From assembly GCA_016931075.1 (NCBI GenBank), contig JAFGFF010000234.1:1-33893 (forward strand): a DNA stretch of 33,893 nucleotides. Direction: 5' to 3'. This document shows, piece after piece, positions 15,848-23,921 of this stretch. Below the pieces are notes generated by a model. That model ran no database searches, was not told the origin of the DNA, and saw only the letters and a list, made by a program, of their open reading frames with translations. Source of the DNA: Pirellulales bacterium. Lineage in GTDB: Bacteria; Planctomycetota; Planctomycetia; Pirellulales; Thermoguttaceae. Every line of letters begins with the position of its first letter. Positions within the stretch are counted from its first letter, which is position 1. The position numbers and the translations under genes are program-made.

Positions 15848-16693
15848 ATGGTGGAGGAATGCCAGAAGCGACTCAATAGCCTGAACGGGATGTATGCAAT
15901 TCTAGTCCTACTAGGTATTGTGTGGCCCGGTCTGCTTGTCCTTGACGTTGTCCCTGGGTTGTTTGGCTTTCTCATTTTTCTTCTTCTTCCCGTGATCTGG
16001 ACGGCTCGCTGGAGAACGGTGGGATTTTTTGCGGGCGTGATGTTCGTATGGCTTTACCTCGTAGCATTTGGTTTCGCGTCGCGTGGGCCAGGACAAGTTG
16101 ACAATCCGCTTCCGGCTTTCACCATTGTGCTCGGGCCGGTCTTCGCGATCTGCTATCTGGGACCAGTGTACCTGATTAGCATTGTATGGCACCGTGACTC
16201 TGCACTGCGTACGGAAACGCCCACGCAGCGTCGCGAGCCCTTCGTGTCACGAGCCGCGCTCGTGGTTCTTGTTTCACTCGTCGCCGCGATTGGCTTTCTC
16301 AGATTCTCTTGGACGATGCGCCCGCGTCATCCGCAACACGTTGCCATTGATGCAATCGAAGCACACGGAGGGCTCGTCGAAGTTGATCCTTCTCAGCCCG
16401 GGCAACCAGTACGGAAGGTGCGGCTCGCCTGGGGCAGGGAGAAAATAGGCGATGCCGAGATGAAGTGTATCACCGAGTTCGAGCAACTGCGTGAACTGGA
16501 GGAAGAAAAGGGGATAAGTCCAATTATTGGCGGGGTGGCCCGTCGCGCGACCGCGACAATGGCTATTCCAGGTGAAGCGCCTGCAAGCCGAGGAAGCGGT
16601 GCGAACCTCGGTCGCGCGTGGCCGTCCCTTCGGCAATGCCCTCTGGCAGCGGGTGACCACCAAGACCTTAGGCCTCGCGGGCGGCCCGGATAG
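15848..16693 (+). CDS. Multi-pass membrane protein, C-terminal domain truncated (chimeric end)
   Basis: The 281-residue frame starts with four or five hydrophobic segments (about residues 15-52, 59-77, 88-113, 133-152). Residues ~160-215 ('HVAIDAIEAHGGLVEVD', 'QPVRKVRLAW', 'IGDAEMKCITEFEQLREL') resemble the lead-in and first unit of a planctomycete leucine-rich repeat domain, where a further series of LRR units would be expected. Instead the frame changes character at about residue 219 (near 16510) and runs out of frame over a RAYT transposase tail, ending in LRPRGRPG, which belongs to that tail. The original C-terminus therefore seems lost. Whether the membrane part is still made is unknown. 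Shine-Dalgarno is weak; a start at 15890 is also possible. Confidence 0.6.
   Translation: MVEECQKRLNSLNGMYAILVLLGIVWPGLLVLDVVPGLFGFLIFLLLPVIWTARWRTVGFFAGVMFVWLYLVAFGFASRGPGQVDNPLPAFTIVLGPVFAICYLGPVYLISIVWHRDSALRTETPTQRREPFVSRAALVVLVSLVAAIGFLRFSWTMRPRHPQHVAIDAIEAHGGLVEVDPSQPGQPVRKVRLAWGREKIGDAEMKCITEFEQLRELEEEKGISPIIGGVARRATATMAIPGEAPASRGSGANLGRAWPSLRQCPLAAGDHQDLRPRGRPG
16518..16693 (+). pseudogene. C-terminal remnant of a REP-associated tyrosine transposase (RAYT)
   Basis: In the frame of 16527 (offset from the membrane protein) the sequence reads GWPVARPRQWLFQV, then QAEEAVRTSVARGRPFGNAL, then WQRVTTKTLGL. This matches the C-terminal tail of Y1-type RAYT proteins (WP.PRP.NWL..VN.PQ...E, ...SV.RGRPFG...W..RTA..LGLESTLRPRGRP). 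The terminal LRPRGRPG and stop are also present, but in another frame, consistent with a small internal deletion around the TTAGGCCTCG at 16666-16675. The catalytic HUH and Tyr region is absent and a stop (16515-16517) closes the frame upstream. Such transposases mobilise REP hairpins like those elsewhere in this window. Identification is by remembered family pattern. Confidence 0.72.
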
Positions 16694-16835
16694 CATTACT
16701 ATCGGGGGGTCGTCAGGCCCGGGAGGTGTCTGGGAGATGTATGCATGAAGAGCAGCGAATGATCCATCAAGCCGCTTCTTGACGGTAACGGTTGGCTGAC
16801 AGAAAAAGATTCGCCTCCACCTCTTGTCGCTTCGC

Positions 16836-16862
16836 GACCCCGATAGCGGAGCTATCGGGGTC
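16836..16862. repeat. Perfect 12-bp hairpin GACCCCGATAGC/GCTATCGGGGTC
   Basis: A perfect 12-bp stem with a 3-nt GGA loop lies between the RAYT remnant and the convergent lyase gene. There is no GTAG/GGAG foot and no T-run. It may be a bidirectional transcription end or a further dispersed palindrome. Confidence 0.7.
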
Positions 16863-16939
16863 ACCCGTGTGTTGCCCATCACGAGTCAATGGGGGGCACC
16901 CGGGGGGCCACCCGAGTTGCCATCCGTCACCTACCACAT

Positions 16940-18163
16940 CTAGTTCGATCGTTCCGGTTCCGGATTTGCCGGATGAATCCAGAGTAAAGGATACCGTATA
17001 GGGAGGTTGCGGAGCACTTCAAAGGTCTTCGGATCGGCTTCGAGCGTTCTCCAGGTTTTGAGGTAGTCCTTATTCTCATACTTCAAGCCGGCAAATAGGA
17101 GGCTCGGATGTCTCACCGGCCACTTGTCCCAATACATCACGTCCGGTTTCTTCGGCCAGCTCTTCTTGTCAACGATATAGGGAACGATGAATTCCATGCC
17201 CTTCTTCATGCCGCGGCCGTCGGGCAATTGATAGGTCCAAAGGTCGTCTTCCGGCGTCGAGGCGAGGTGCGCGACTCCCGCCATGACGTCGATCATGAAG
17301 AGTGAATAGCCATACGGCTTAGTGCGTTGCAGTTCTCTGGGGAAGCCGCCGCGGTGGTCCATCATCTTGGCCAGGTAGACGGTTTTGAACTGATGGCGAA
17401 TCCACTCGAGTTGGTCGACGTCGCCGGTCAGATCGGCAAAAGCGACCGCTTGCAGAGACCAGCAAACGCCGTGGTTGTTGGGATGTTGTTTCTCTTGCTT
17501 CCCGTACGGGTGGGTGTTCATCCATTTCAAGTATTCACGAAACCACGCCTTGACCGCCTCTTGATCTTCTTTGGGAAATGAGGGTGAACCACCGAGCTGC
17601 TTGGCGGCCCGCGCGACTTCGACCAGATGAATCGTATCGATGATCCCGATGCTTCGTCCGGGGTGGCGGCCCTTGATCGCTTGTCCATAGAGTAGACTTG
17701 GATTCATCCGTGTCTGTTCCTCCACAAACCACGCTTTGAGATGATCCACGGCATAAGCGGCGTATTTTTCCTCCCCCGTAATCTGATACGCGGAGGTCAA
17801 CGTTCCCACGATATCGCTTAAACGAATCATTGCCTGACGATGCGCGATGAAATTGTCCGGATTCGTTCGCCCATCGCGTCGGATATAGGGGCCGTCCGGA
17901 TTCTTGGGGTCGGGCCACCAATAATCGCCTTCCGAGTAGTAGTCATGGATTCCCCCCTGGCTTCGATCGCATCGCGAGGCCGTCACCGTACGCGGAACCT
18001 CCGAAAGATAATCCGCGGCTTTCTTCAGTATCCGGGGTCTTTCGATTTCCACAAGATCGAAGCTTCGGGCATTGTCCTCTGCGGCAAATGCCGTGAGCGC
18101 GGAAAGCCCAAAGAATATACCAACCATGACTCCATGAATCCGTCGGGCTAATTGATATTTCAT
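16940..18163 (-). CDS. Secreted alginate-lyase-family polysaccharide lyase
   Basis: The 407-residue protein has a Sec signal peptide (residues 1-28, ending AFA-AED) and an (alpha/alpha)-barrel of the Alginate_lyase domain type. Family hallmarks are SEGDYWWPDP (77-86), an AMIRLSDIVGTLTSAYQITG helix, IGIIDTIHLVEVARAA (172-187) and NNHGVCW with N229, N230 and H231, the expected catalytic/neutralising residues. 'KPYGYSLFMIDVMAGVAHLAS' supplies the conserved Tyr-rich segment. Enzymes of this family cleave uronate-containing polymers (alginate, glucuronan) by beta-elimination; the exact substrate is not deducible. The mature enzyme would act in the periplasm or outside. It lies 115 bp downstream of the sulfatase on the same strand, suggesting co-expression and a sulfated or uronic-acid polysaccharide. 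Confidence 0.88.
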   Translation of the reverse strand: MKYQLARRIHGVMVGIFFGLSALTAFAAEDNARSFDLVEIERPRILKKAADYLSEVPRTVTASRCDRSQGGIHDYYSEGDYWWPDPKNPDGPYIRRDGRTNPDNFIAHRQAMIRLSDIVGTLTSAYQITGEEKYAAYAVDHLKAWFVEEQTRMNPSLLYGQAIKGRHPGRSIGIIDTIHLVEVARAAKQLGGSPSFPKEDQEAVKAWFREYLKWMNTHPYGKQEKQHPNNHGVCWSLQAVAFADLTGDVDQLEWIRHQFKTVYLAKMMDHRGGFPRELQRTKPYGYSLFMIDVMAGVAHLASTPEDDLWTYQLPDGRGMKKGMEFIVPYIVDKKSWPKKPDVMYWDKWPVRHPSLLFAGLKYENKDYLKTWRTLEADPKTFEVLRNLPIRYPLLWIHPANPEPERSN

Positions 18164-18278
18164 TTCAATACCTGAGGAAAATCAGTTTGGAGTAAATCGA
18201 TGAGTCGACGAAGATGCGCGCTGTGATAATCGACACCGGAACCATGCGGGCGATTCCGGCAGTCATCGTACGGCTCCA

Positions 18279-19640
18279 CTATTTCCCATCACCCGTGATC
18301 CAGCCCCAGCCTTCTTCAACTTCCTTCTCCTTGCCGCGGCGGAACTTGGCGCTCGGTTGGAGCGGGGGCAGCGTGGCGACGAAGGCGTCGTAGTGCTTGC
18401 GCATGTCGGCGACGACGGCCGGATGGGTGTTGGCCAGGTCGTGCTTCTCTTGCGGGTCGTTCTTGAGATCGAACAACCGCCAGCCGTCTGGGTGCTTTGC
18501 GAGTCGCCAGTTGCGCCAACGGACGGCGTAGAGGTTCCGATGTCTTACGTCGGTCGGGTCGGCGTTGTGCCAGAACAGGTACTCGTGGACGTCGCCCTGC
18601 TTGTCGCCGGTGAGGTAGGGCAGCAGGTTCTGCCCGTCGCACCGCTCGGGCGGCCGTTTGCCCGCGGCAGCGGCGGCGGTCGCGTAGAAATCCAACGTGC
18701 CCATCAGACCGTCGTAGGTCGTGCCGGCCGGGATCGTACCGGGCCAGGAGACGACGGTGGGCGTATGCACCCAGCCTTCGTAGATGGTGTTGCCCTGTTT
18801 CTTGCCGCCGCGATAGGGCGCAGAGCTTCCGCCCATTCCCAGGTTGGCCCCGTTGTCTCCGGTCAGGAGGATGAGCGTGTCTTTTTCAAGGCAATGTTTT
18901 TTTAGCGTGGCAACGAGCTTGCCGACCGCGTCGTCCACCGCGATCACCGCGCCCTCGTACGCGGAGCCCTTTCCGCCGTGGGCTTTGGCCCGGCGTCGAT
19001 AATGTTTTGGCGTCTGGCGGACCGGCGAGTGCACGGCGAACGGCGAAAAGTAGAGGAAGAACGGCCGGTCCTTGTTCCGCCCGACGAACTCGACCATGTA
19101 GTCGCCATCGACGTCGGTGAGATACGCCTCGCTGCCGTCTTCTCTTTTGCATAGGTAGAAGTCGCCCGGCGGACGTTTGGCCACTTGGGTGAAGCCGCGC
19201 TGCTGGGGTCCCTGGTCCTTGGAGCCGATGTCCCATTTGCCGATTTGCCCGGTGGCGTAGCCCGCGTCGCGCATGAACTCACCCAGGGTGGGATGATCCT
19301 CGGGGATGGGCAGCCCCCGGGCCATGCCCGACTTGCCGAAGCGCTGCGCGTACATGCCCGTCATCAGGCAGCATCGACTCGGCGAACAGGGCGGATTGGT
19401 GATGTAGGACATCGTGCACCTGGCGCCCCCGGCCGCCAACGCATCGATGTTCGGCGTGGGAATCCGCTTGTTCCCAAAACACCCGAGGTCCCCATAGCCC
19501 AAATCGTCGATGAGCAAGATCACCACATTCGGCTTCCGCCGCCCGGTCGCTTCGCCCCACGCCAGCCTCGGCAGAAACCCGGCTGCCGCCGCGCCCAGGG
19601 CCGTGTGCTTCAGGAAGTCGCGTCGATTAGGTTGGTGCAT
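18279..19640 (-). CDS. Tat-exported type I sulfatase
   Basis: Hydrolyses sulfate esters, probably on a polysaccharide. The 453-residue product starts with a twin-arginine signal (NRRDFLKHTALGAAAAGFL). Metal ligands appear in VVILLIDDLGYGDLGCFG (D45, D46), and the formylglycine site is CSPSR with Cys85 as the residue to be modified by a formylglycine-generating enzyme. The context after it, CCLMTG, has a double Cys instead of the common AALMTG. Further signatures are GYATGQIGKWDIG, a metal site near ILLTGDNGANLG, and the C-terminal RNWRLAKHPDGWRLFDLKNDPQEKHDL typical of the family. Arylsulfatase-type length is normal. It is first of a pair with the alginate-lyase-like gene and has a plausible promoter upstream (19723-19751). 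Confidence 0.95.
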   Translation of the reverse strand: MHQPNRRDFLKHTALGAAAAGFLPRLAWGEATGRRKPNVVILLIDDLGYGDLGCFGNKRIPTPNIDALAAGGARCTMSYITNPPCSPSRCCLMTGMYAQRFGKSGMARGLPIPEDHPTLGEFMRDAGYATGQIGKWDIGSKDQGPQQRGFTQVAKRPPGDFYLCKREDGSEAYLTDVDGDYMVEFVGRNKDRPFFLYFSPFAVHSPVRQTPKHYRRRAKAHGGKGSAYEGAVIAVDDAVGKLVATLKKHCLEKDTLILLTGDNGANLGMGGSSAPYRGGKKQGNTIYEGWVHTPTVVSWPGTIPAGTTYDGLMGTLDFYATAAAAAGKRPPERCDGQNLLPYLTGDKQGDVHEYLFWHNADPTDVRHRNLYAVRWRNWRLAKHPDGWRLFDLKNDPQEKHDLANTHPAVVADMRKHYDAFVATLPPLQPSAKFRRGKEKEVEEGWGWITGDGK

Positions 19641-19722
19641 GGTTCGGCTTTCTAGACAGCGATCACAATCATAGGGCGACGGAGTAATCGTGAGTCACTC
19701 CTAAGAGTCTCTGTATTCCTAC

Positions 19723-19751
19723 ATAATATCATATCATAGTAGTCCTGAAAA
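19723..19751 (-). promoter_or_regulatory. Candidate promoter of the sulfatase-lyase pair
   Basis: On the minus strand TTTTCA (19751-19746), a 17-bp spacer and TATTAT (19728-19723), about 83 bp before the sulfatase ATG. The region is distinctly AT-rich (ATGATATGATATTATG) against a GC-rich background. The -35 box is weak. Confidence 0.35.
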
Positions 19752-19813
19752 AGCCGCTCCGTTGTATCGCTTTCTCAGCCGGTGCAGCCATCCGGAGGAA
19801 GAACACAAGCGAC

Positions 19814-20206
19814 CTACTCGCGGGCACAGCGCTCACGCCACCACTCCGGCAGTTGGGGATTGAGCTGCTTCCACCACACACCATGATAGGAAGGACGATG
19901 CGACTCAATGGCCACGAGAACCGGAGTAAGCAACGCGGCAGCTAGATACACAAACCACCACGAGACCACTCCGTATGAGCCAGCAACCATCAGACACACG
20001 AACGCGGTGGCCCATACGAGTTCAGGGGGACGTGACAGACGGAAGACGTTGCAGAACAGAAAGAAATGCACAACAGTGAATGCCACACTGACTGCGATAC
20101 GAATGTGAACAAAGCACAACACCACACAAATCATGATGGCAAGAAGTAGAACAGCCGCATCAAGCATCGAAAACCGAATTCCGGGAGCAAAAGTACGCTC
20201 AGTCAT
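19814..20206 (-). CDS. Small multi-pass membrane protein of unknown function
   Basis: A 130-residue protein from the ATG at 20206, whose start lies inside the last codons of the upstream gene (8-nt overlap), implying translational coupling. A GTG at 20215 would add three residues. There are about four hydrophobic segments (roughly residues 15-35, 37-53, 64-80, 82-100) and a charged, Trp-rich cytoplasmic-looking tail (WWKQLNPQLPEWWRERC). The central 'LFCNVFRLSRPPELVWA' loop-like motif recurs in uncharacterised small bacterial membrane proteins. No catalytic motif is seen. With the upstream gene it forms a two-gene membrane unit inserted among the secreted enzymes. Confidence 0.7.
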   Translation of the reverse strand: MTERTFAPGIRFSMLDAAVLLLAIMICVVLCFVHIRIAVSVAFTVVHFFLFCNVFRLSRPPELVWATAFVCLMVAGSYGVVSWWFVYLAAALLTPVLVAIESHRPSYHGVWWKQLNPQLPEWWRERCARE

Positions 20207-20774
20207 CTTCGTCACTACAACTTATGTGGAATAGGTACAGGATCTCAATCAGGTATGACCCCACTCCAAATAGCACGAAGACGGCCAATAACAGCAACCC
20301 TAGGACGCCATAGGCTGGGCGATGCTGGTTGATGAATACCGCTAGCGCCCCACCGAAGAGCATCAGGAAGCCCACAACCGAGACAAAAAACACAACGAGA
20401 AGAGCTGACGCGTTCTTCATATCGCTCGGATACAGGTACGCTCCTCTGAATGCGAGCGCTGAACTTCCACCAAGATAGGCACTTGCGAGCAACGCCATGC
20501 CGGGCCAATAGAGTCCCTCGATGATGACTAACAGCAAGACTGAAACGGCTAGCATGACCACCGCCAGCAACGTGTATAGTATGGCGTAGAACCGGAAACC
20601 GTTGCTGAGAATCCGCTTCCTGTCAGCAGGCGAAAGATCGTCGCGGTACGGCTTTCCGTGAAGAGCAAGAACAGCCCGCCACCACCAGCGATGGGCTGTC
20701 GTCTTGTCGAACGCTGTGCGCACAGCCTTTGAACTGCGGATAATTTGAGCGAACTTCAAGACGGGCTTTCTCAT
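20199..20774 (-). CDS. Multi-pass membrane protein of unknown function
   Basis: The 191-residue protein has a basic, soluble N-terminus (residues 1 to about 58: VLKFAQIIRSSKAVRTAFDK..., ending DRKRILSNG) followed by four strongly hydrophobic segments (about 62-85, 87-108, 122-143, 150-180) and an acidic tail (CSDEDD). No domain was recognised. Its stop overlaps the start of the next small membrane protein, so the two are translated together and may form one complex. Codon and base use are slightly less GC-rich than in the neighbouring secreted enzymes. The start at 20774 is the first ATG in frame; no strong Shine-Dalgarno is seen. Confidence 0.7.
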   Translation of the reverse strand: MRKPVLKFAQIIRSSKAVRTAFDKTTAHRWWWRAVLALHGKPYRDDLSPADRKRILSNGFRFYAILYTLLAVVMLAVSVLLLVIIEGLYWPGMALLASAYLGGSSALAFRGAYLYPSDMKNASALLVVFFVSVVGFLMLFGGALAVFINQHRPAYGVLGLLLLAVFVLFGVGSYLIEILYLFHISCSDEDD

Positions 20775-20937
20775 TGTTTGGATTAGCGTCCAAGGTCACC
20801 TGCTTGGTGGCCCTGGCGACTTGTTGCTTATCGGTGGCGGCTATCCCACGCATAACCGGCTTGCCCTTTAACGGATGCGTCGCCCGGACAAGCGAGTTGT
20901 CGGGGCAAACCGGTGGAAATGGACTTGTTTGTATTGT

Positions 20938-22074
20938 TCACGCAACTCCAAAACGGTCCAGGCGAAACAGTTTATAGGCATTCTGCCAGTAGACTTTTTC
21001 GAGGACCGTCTTATCCAGGCCCACGGCGTCGATTTTCCAGTCGCCTTGGATGGGGGTGGGGTGGGCGAACTGCTTGTCGTTGGTTTGCAGGTAGCGCCAG
21101 TGGACGCGGTAGAACCACTGGTCTTCGGCTTTGGTGAAGCGCTTGCTGGGACCGGCGCCTTGGATGTCGCCGCCGGAGTAAAACATGCGATCGGTGCCGA
21201 ACAGGATGCGGTCCTGGTGACGGGTGAAGAAATCGCGGCCGTCTTTCGCGCTGTGCCGGCCCAACTCGCCCAGCCGGGCGGCGATGTCCACGTGGAGGTT
21301 CGGCATCTCGTCCATCCATTTCGAGACGGTCTTGATGTCCTCCGAGTTGTTGGCCACGTGACAGCAGTGGAACTTGATCTGCGGGAATTTGCGAATGACG
21401 TTGTTACGCTGCTCGAGAAGCACGTCGCGCGGCGGGTATTTGCTCCGGTCGGCGAAGGACCAGCCTGGGTGCAGTTCCAGTTCCTTCCAGCGTTCGTTTT
21501 GCGGGTTCCAGGTCTCGAAAAACGCCTTGGGATCGGTCGTGTGAAAAGCCACGATGATGCCGAGTTCGCCGGCCCGTTGCCAGATGGGAAACAGGCGGGG
21601 ATCGTCGACCCGGACCAGGTCGCCCTTCTTGTCCCGGACTTTCAGGCCCAAGTCCTTGAAGCTTTTCACTCCGATCGCCCCGGCCTCGACCGCGCGGGCG
21701 AGCATGTCGGGCGCCTTGCTGAAGAAGTCGGGATCTTTTTTGATCAGCGACCAATCGAAGGCGTACATCGTCCCAAGGCGGTTTTGGTGCGGCTTGGCGG
21801 CGGAGATGAAACGGTGAAAGGCCTTGTCGCCCGTGACGCCGATGTTGATCCCGTAGCGGATGTAGTTGTCGTCCATCACCTGGAGGCACCGGTCGATCGA
21901 TTTCGCATCGGCGTGCAAATGGGCGTCGACGACCTTGCCCGTCAGGGGCCTGGTGGCAAGCGGATTTTCTTCTTCCGCTCCGATCGCCTCGACTCGGCAA
22001 AGCCCCCCCAGCGTCAACCCGGCGGCGCCGAGGCCTGCCTTTTTCAAAAACGATCTACGCGACGAGGTATCCAT
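20938..22074 (-). CDS. Tat-exported amidohydrolase (TIM-barrel, amidohydrolase_2 type)
   Basis: The 378-residue protein has a twin-arginine signal (SSRRSFLKKAGLGAAGL). The mature part is a metal-dependent TIM-barrel hydrolase: VVDAHLHAD with H52 and H54 as first-strand metal ligands, IIVAFHTTDP (H178), IKFHCCHVANNSED (H236/H239) and ILFGTDRMFY with D295 as the catalytic/metal Asp. This set matches amidohydrolase_2 enzymes (lactonases, decarboxylases, hydrolases), often found in carbohydrate catabolic clusters as exported lactone or uronate hydrolases; the precise reaction is not deducible. It lies 185 bp downstream of the GH28-like gene, and the gap carries a 52-bp element shared with the upstream region of the BNR gene. 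Confidence 0.87.
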   Translation of the reverse strand: MDTSSRRSFLKKAGLGAAGLTLGGLCRVEAIGAEEENPLATRPLTGKVVDAHLHADAKSIDRCLQVMDDNYIRYGINIGVTGDKAFHRFISAAKPHQNRLGTMYAFDWSLIKKDPDFFSKAPDMLARAVEAGAIGVKSFKDLGLKVRDKKGDLVRVDDPRLFPIWQRAGELGIIVAFHTTDPKAFFETWNPQNERWKELELHPGWSFADRSKYPPRDVLLEQRNNVIRKFPQIKFHCCHVANNSEDIKTVSKWMDEMPNLHVDIAARLGELGRHSAKDGRDFFTRHQDRILFGTDRMFYSGGDIQGAGPSKRFTKAEDQWFYRVHWRYLQTNDKQFAHPTPIQGDWKIDAVGLDKTVLEKVYWQNAYKLFRLDRFGVA

Positions 22075-22170
22075 GGCTTGGGTCCTTTCGGTCCTTTTTG
22101 TAAAAAGACACCTGGATTTTATCCATGGAATGCCTCGCGGTCAACGTATGCGGGCGGCCGCCTGGGAGCT

Positions 22171-22222
22171 GCTTCGCATTTTGATCGGTTCCCCCCCGGG
22201 CCAGTGGGAAACGATCGTTTGC
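22171..22222. repeat. Shared element, copy A, upstream of the amidohydrolase
   Basis: On the plus strand it begins GCTTCGCA, continues TGATCGG and a C-run, then GTGGGAAACGATC. It aligns with 25644-25692 over its whole length with one 3-bp gap; GCTTCGCA, TGATCGG and GGGAAACG are conserved. Both copies lie 65-145 bp (A) and about 75-125 bp (B) before minus-strand genes for exported proteins. It could be a leader RNA, an operator or a dispersed repeat. Confidence 0.55.
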
Positions 22223-22259
22223 CTTGTCGGATGCCCATTTATAATAGCGTGACGCTCGG

Positions 22260-23807
22260 TCATGGGACATGTTCAAACGCGTTCGCCACGACCTTGATCC
22301 CGGTACACTCGACCGATTGGTCGACGACGCGATCGATTGGGCTGCGTAAACGGCAGCCGTGGATGAAGGCGTTTTCGACTTGGCGCAGACGGATCACGCA
22401 ATCCGCCTGGACGCCTGTTTCGGCCCTGAGCCCGAAAAGGTCGAGTTGGCGAATGTCTTGACAGACCACGGGCGGGCGAGCGTCGTCCTTGCCGAATGAG
22501 AGCTCGACGTTGTGCAGACGCAGGTTCGTCGCGTGCCGGGCGTAGACGCCGTAGGCGGGCAGCGGGCCGAACGTGTGCGAATTCGGATAGTCCTTCTCCT
22601 TCTCCGGGACGTTAAATCGTCGCGCCGCCTCCTCGGAACCGCCACCGGCTGTGCCGACCTGGATATTGCTGAGCGTGACGTTCTTGATCGGATGCTCCGG
22701 CAGGCCGGTAATGAACACGCCGGTCGTCGTGCTGCCGGTCGCAATGACGTTCGAGATCATGATGTCGCGCATCGCGCCGACCCGGGGCTCCGGGGGCGCG
22801 TCGGAGGGTTTGTCGCCGGGACGGGGAACCCAATAGGAGCGGGCCCGGTTGCCCAAGCGGAGGAAAATCGAACTGAATCGTACGTTGTGAAGGATGATAT
22901 TATTGATGGCGACCTTTTCGCACGTGCCGCCGTCGACCTGGGTCAGAACGATGCCCCCGCTGAGGGTGTCGCGGATCGTGGAGTTGCTGAACGTGATGTC
23001 GCGGAACCCGCCGACCGATTCCGTGCCCAGCTTGAAGCCGTTGCGATCCGAACGCAGGGTGCAATTGGTCACGGTGACGTGCTCGCAGCGGCGTGGCGTG
23101 GTGCTTTTGAGCACGATCGCGTCGTCCTCCGTGCTGATGTCGCAGTTGGCGATCCGGACGCGGCTGCAGGAGTCGACGTCGATCCCGTCGTTGCAGTGGT
23201 TGACCGCGGGCAGCGTGTTGATTCGCACGCCGTCAACCACGACGTCCCGGCAGGCCAGTAGATGCAGCGTCCACATGGCGGAGTGTTGCATCGTGACGTC
23301 GCGCACCCGGACGTTGCGGCACTCGATCAGGCGAATCAGATAGGGCCGCGACTTGAATGCGTGGCGGCCAGGGAACGACTTGCCCTGGCCGTCGATCGTC
23401 CCGCGGCCGACGATGGCGATGTTTTCGGCCCTCCCGGCGTAGATCAGCGATTTGTCGGTGTAGAAATCGGTGTACGACCGCAACTCGGGCACGTGCGGAG
23501 GATAGTCGTCCACACGGCGGCTGCCCAAGAGCAACGCCCCGGCTTCGAGGTGCAACGTCACGTTCGATTTCAGCACGAGCGTTCCGCAGAGATACGTACC
23601 GGGCGGAAAGTAGACCGTTCCCCCGCCCCGCTTTGCACAGGCGTCGATAGCCGCTTGAACCGGCTCCGTGGTGAGAGTCTTGCCGTCGTTGACAGCGTGA
23701 TAGTCAGCGATGCTGACGACCGAGTCGCTGGCCGCCCCAGCGAGCGACGCACCGGTCGCAGTAATGACACAGGCGGCCAGGAGGAGACGCAAGAATGGAT
23801 GGGGCAT
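22260..23807 (-). CDS. Secreted GH28-family right-handed beta-helix glycosidase
   Basis: The 515-residue protein (ATG at 23807, GGGGAGA upstream) has a Sec signal peptide (residues 1 to about 26). The body is a pectate-lyase/polygalacturonase beta-helix: IADYHAVNDGKT and AIDACAKRGGGTVYFPPGTY at the start, CNDGIDVDSC (205-214) and STEDDAIVLKS (225-235) supplying the GH28 catalytic aspartates (D210, D228, D229), then NGFKLGTESVGGFRDI, the form this motif takes in many bacterial members instead of GHG. It is expected to hydrolyse galacturonan, rhamnogalacturonan or related pectic glycosides outside the cytoplasm. The seven extra upstream codons are unlikely to be used. It is 114 bp from the BNR gene on the same strand and probably co-expressed with it. 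Confidence 0.9.
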   Translation of the reverse strand: MPHPFLRLLLAACVITATGASLAGAASDSVVSIADYHAVNDGKTLTTEPVQAAIDACAKRGGGTVYFPPGTYLCGTLVLKSNVTLHLEAGALLLGSRRVDDYPPHVPELRSYTDFYTDKSLIYAGRAENIAIVGRGTIDGQGKSFPGRHAFKSRPYLIRLIECRNVRVRDVTMQHSAMWTLHLLACRDVVVDGVRINTLPAVNHCNDGIDVDSCSRVRIANCDISTEDDAIVLKSTTPRRCEHVTVTNCTLRSDRNGFKLGTESVGGFRDITFSNSTIRDTLSGGIVLTQVDGGTCEKVAINNIILHNVRFSSIFLRLGNRARSYWVPRPGDKPSDAPPEPRVGAMRDIMISNVIATGSTTTGVFITGLPEHPIKNVTLSNIQVGTAGGGSEEAARRFNVPEKEKDYPNSHTFGPLPAYGVYARHATNLRLHNVELSFGKDDARPPVVCQDIRQLDLFGLRAETGVQADCVIRLRQVENAFIHGCRLRSPIDRVVDQSVECTGIKVVANAFEHVP

Positions 23808-23921
23808 CGTGTGATGTCTCCCCTGCAAATTGCCACGGGAATGGAGAGGAGGGACAAACCTGGCATGTGGCAGTCAACGGTTATCCCTGCGTGTTCTGCT
23901 TCTGCCTCGATAGGTGCTCGC

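Noticed and set aside
12314-15975. 603- and 651-residue minus-strand open frames
   Set aside because: Mirror frames of the two propeller paralogues; they resemble each other only because the coding strands do.
15911-16192. 93-residue minus-strand Lys-rich frame
   Set aside because: Antisense of the hydrophobic segments of the membrane protein, which explains its charged composition.
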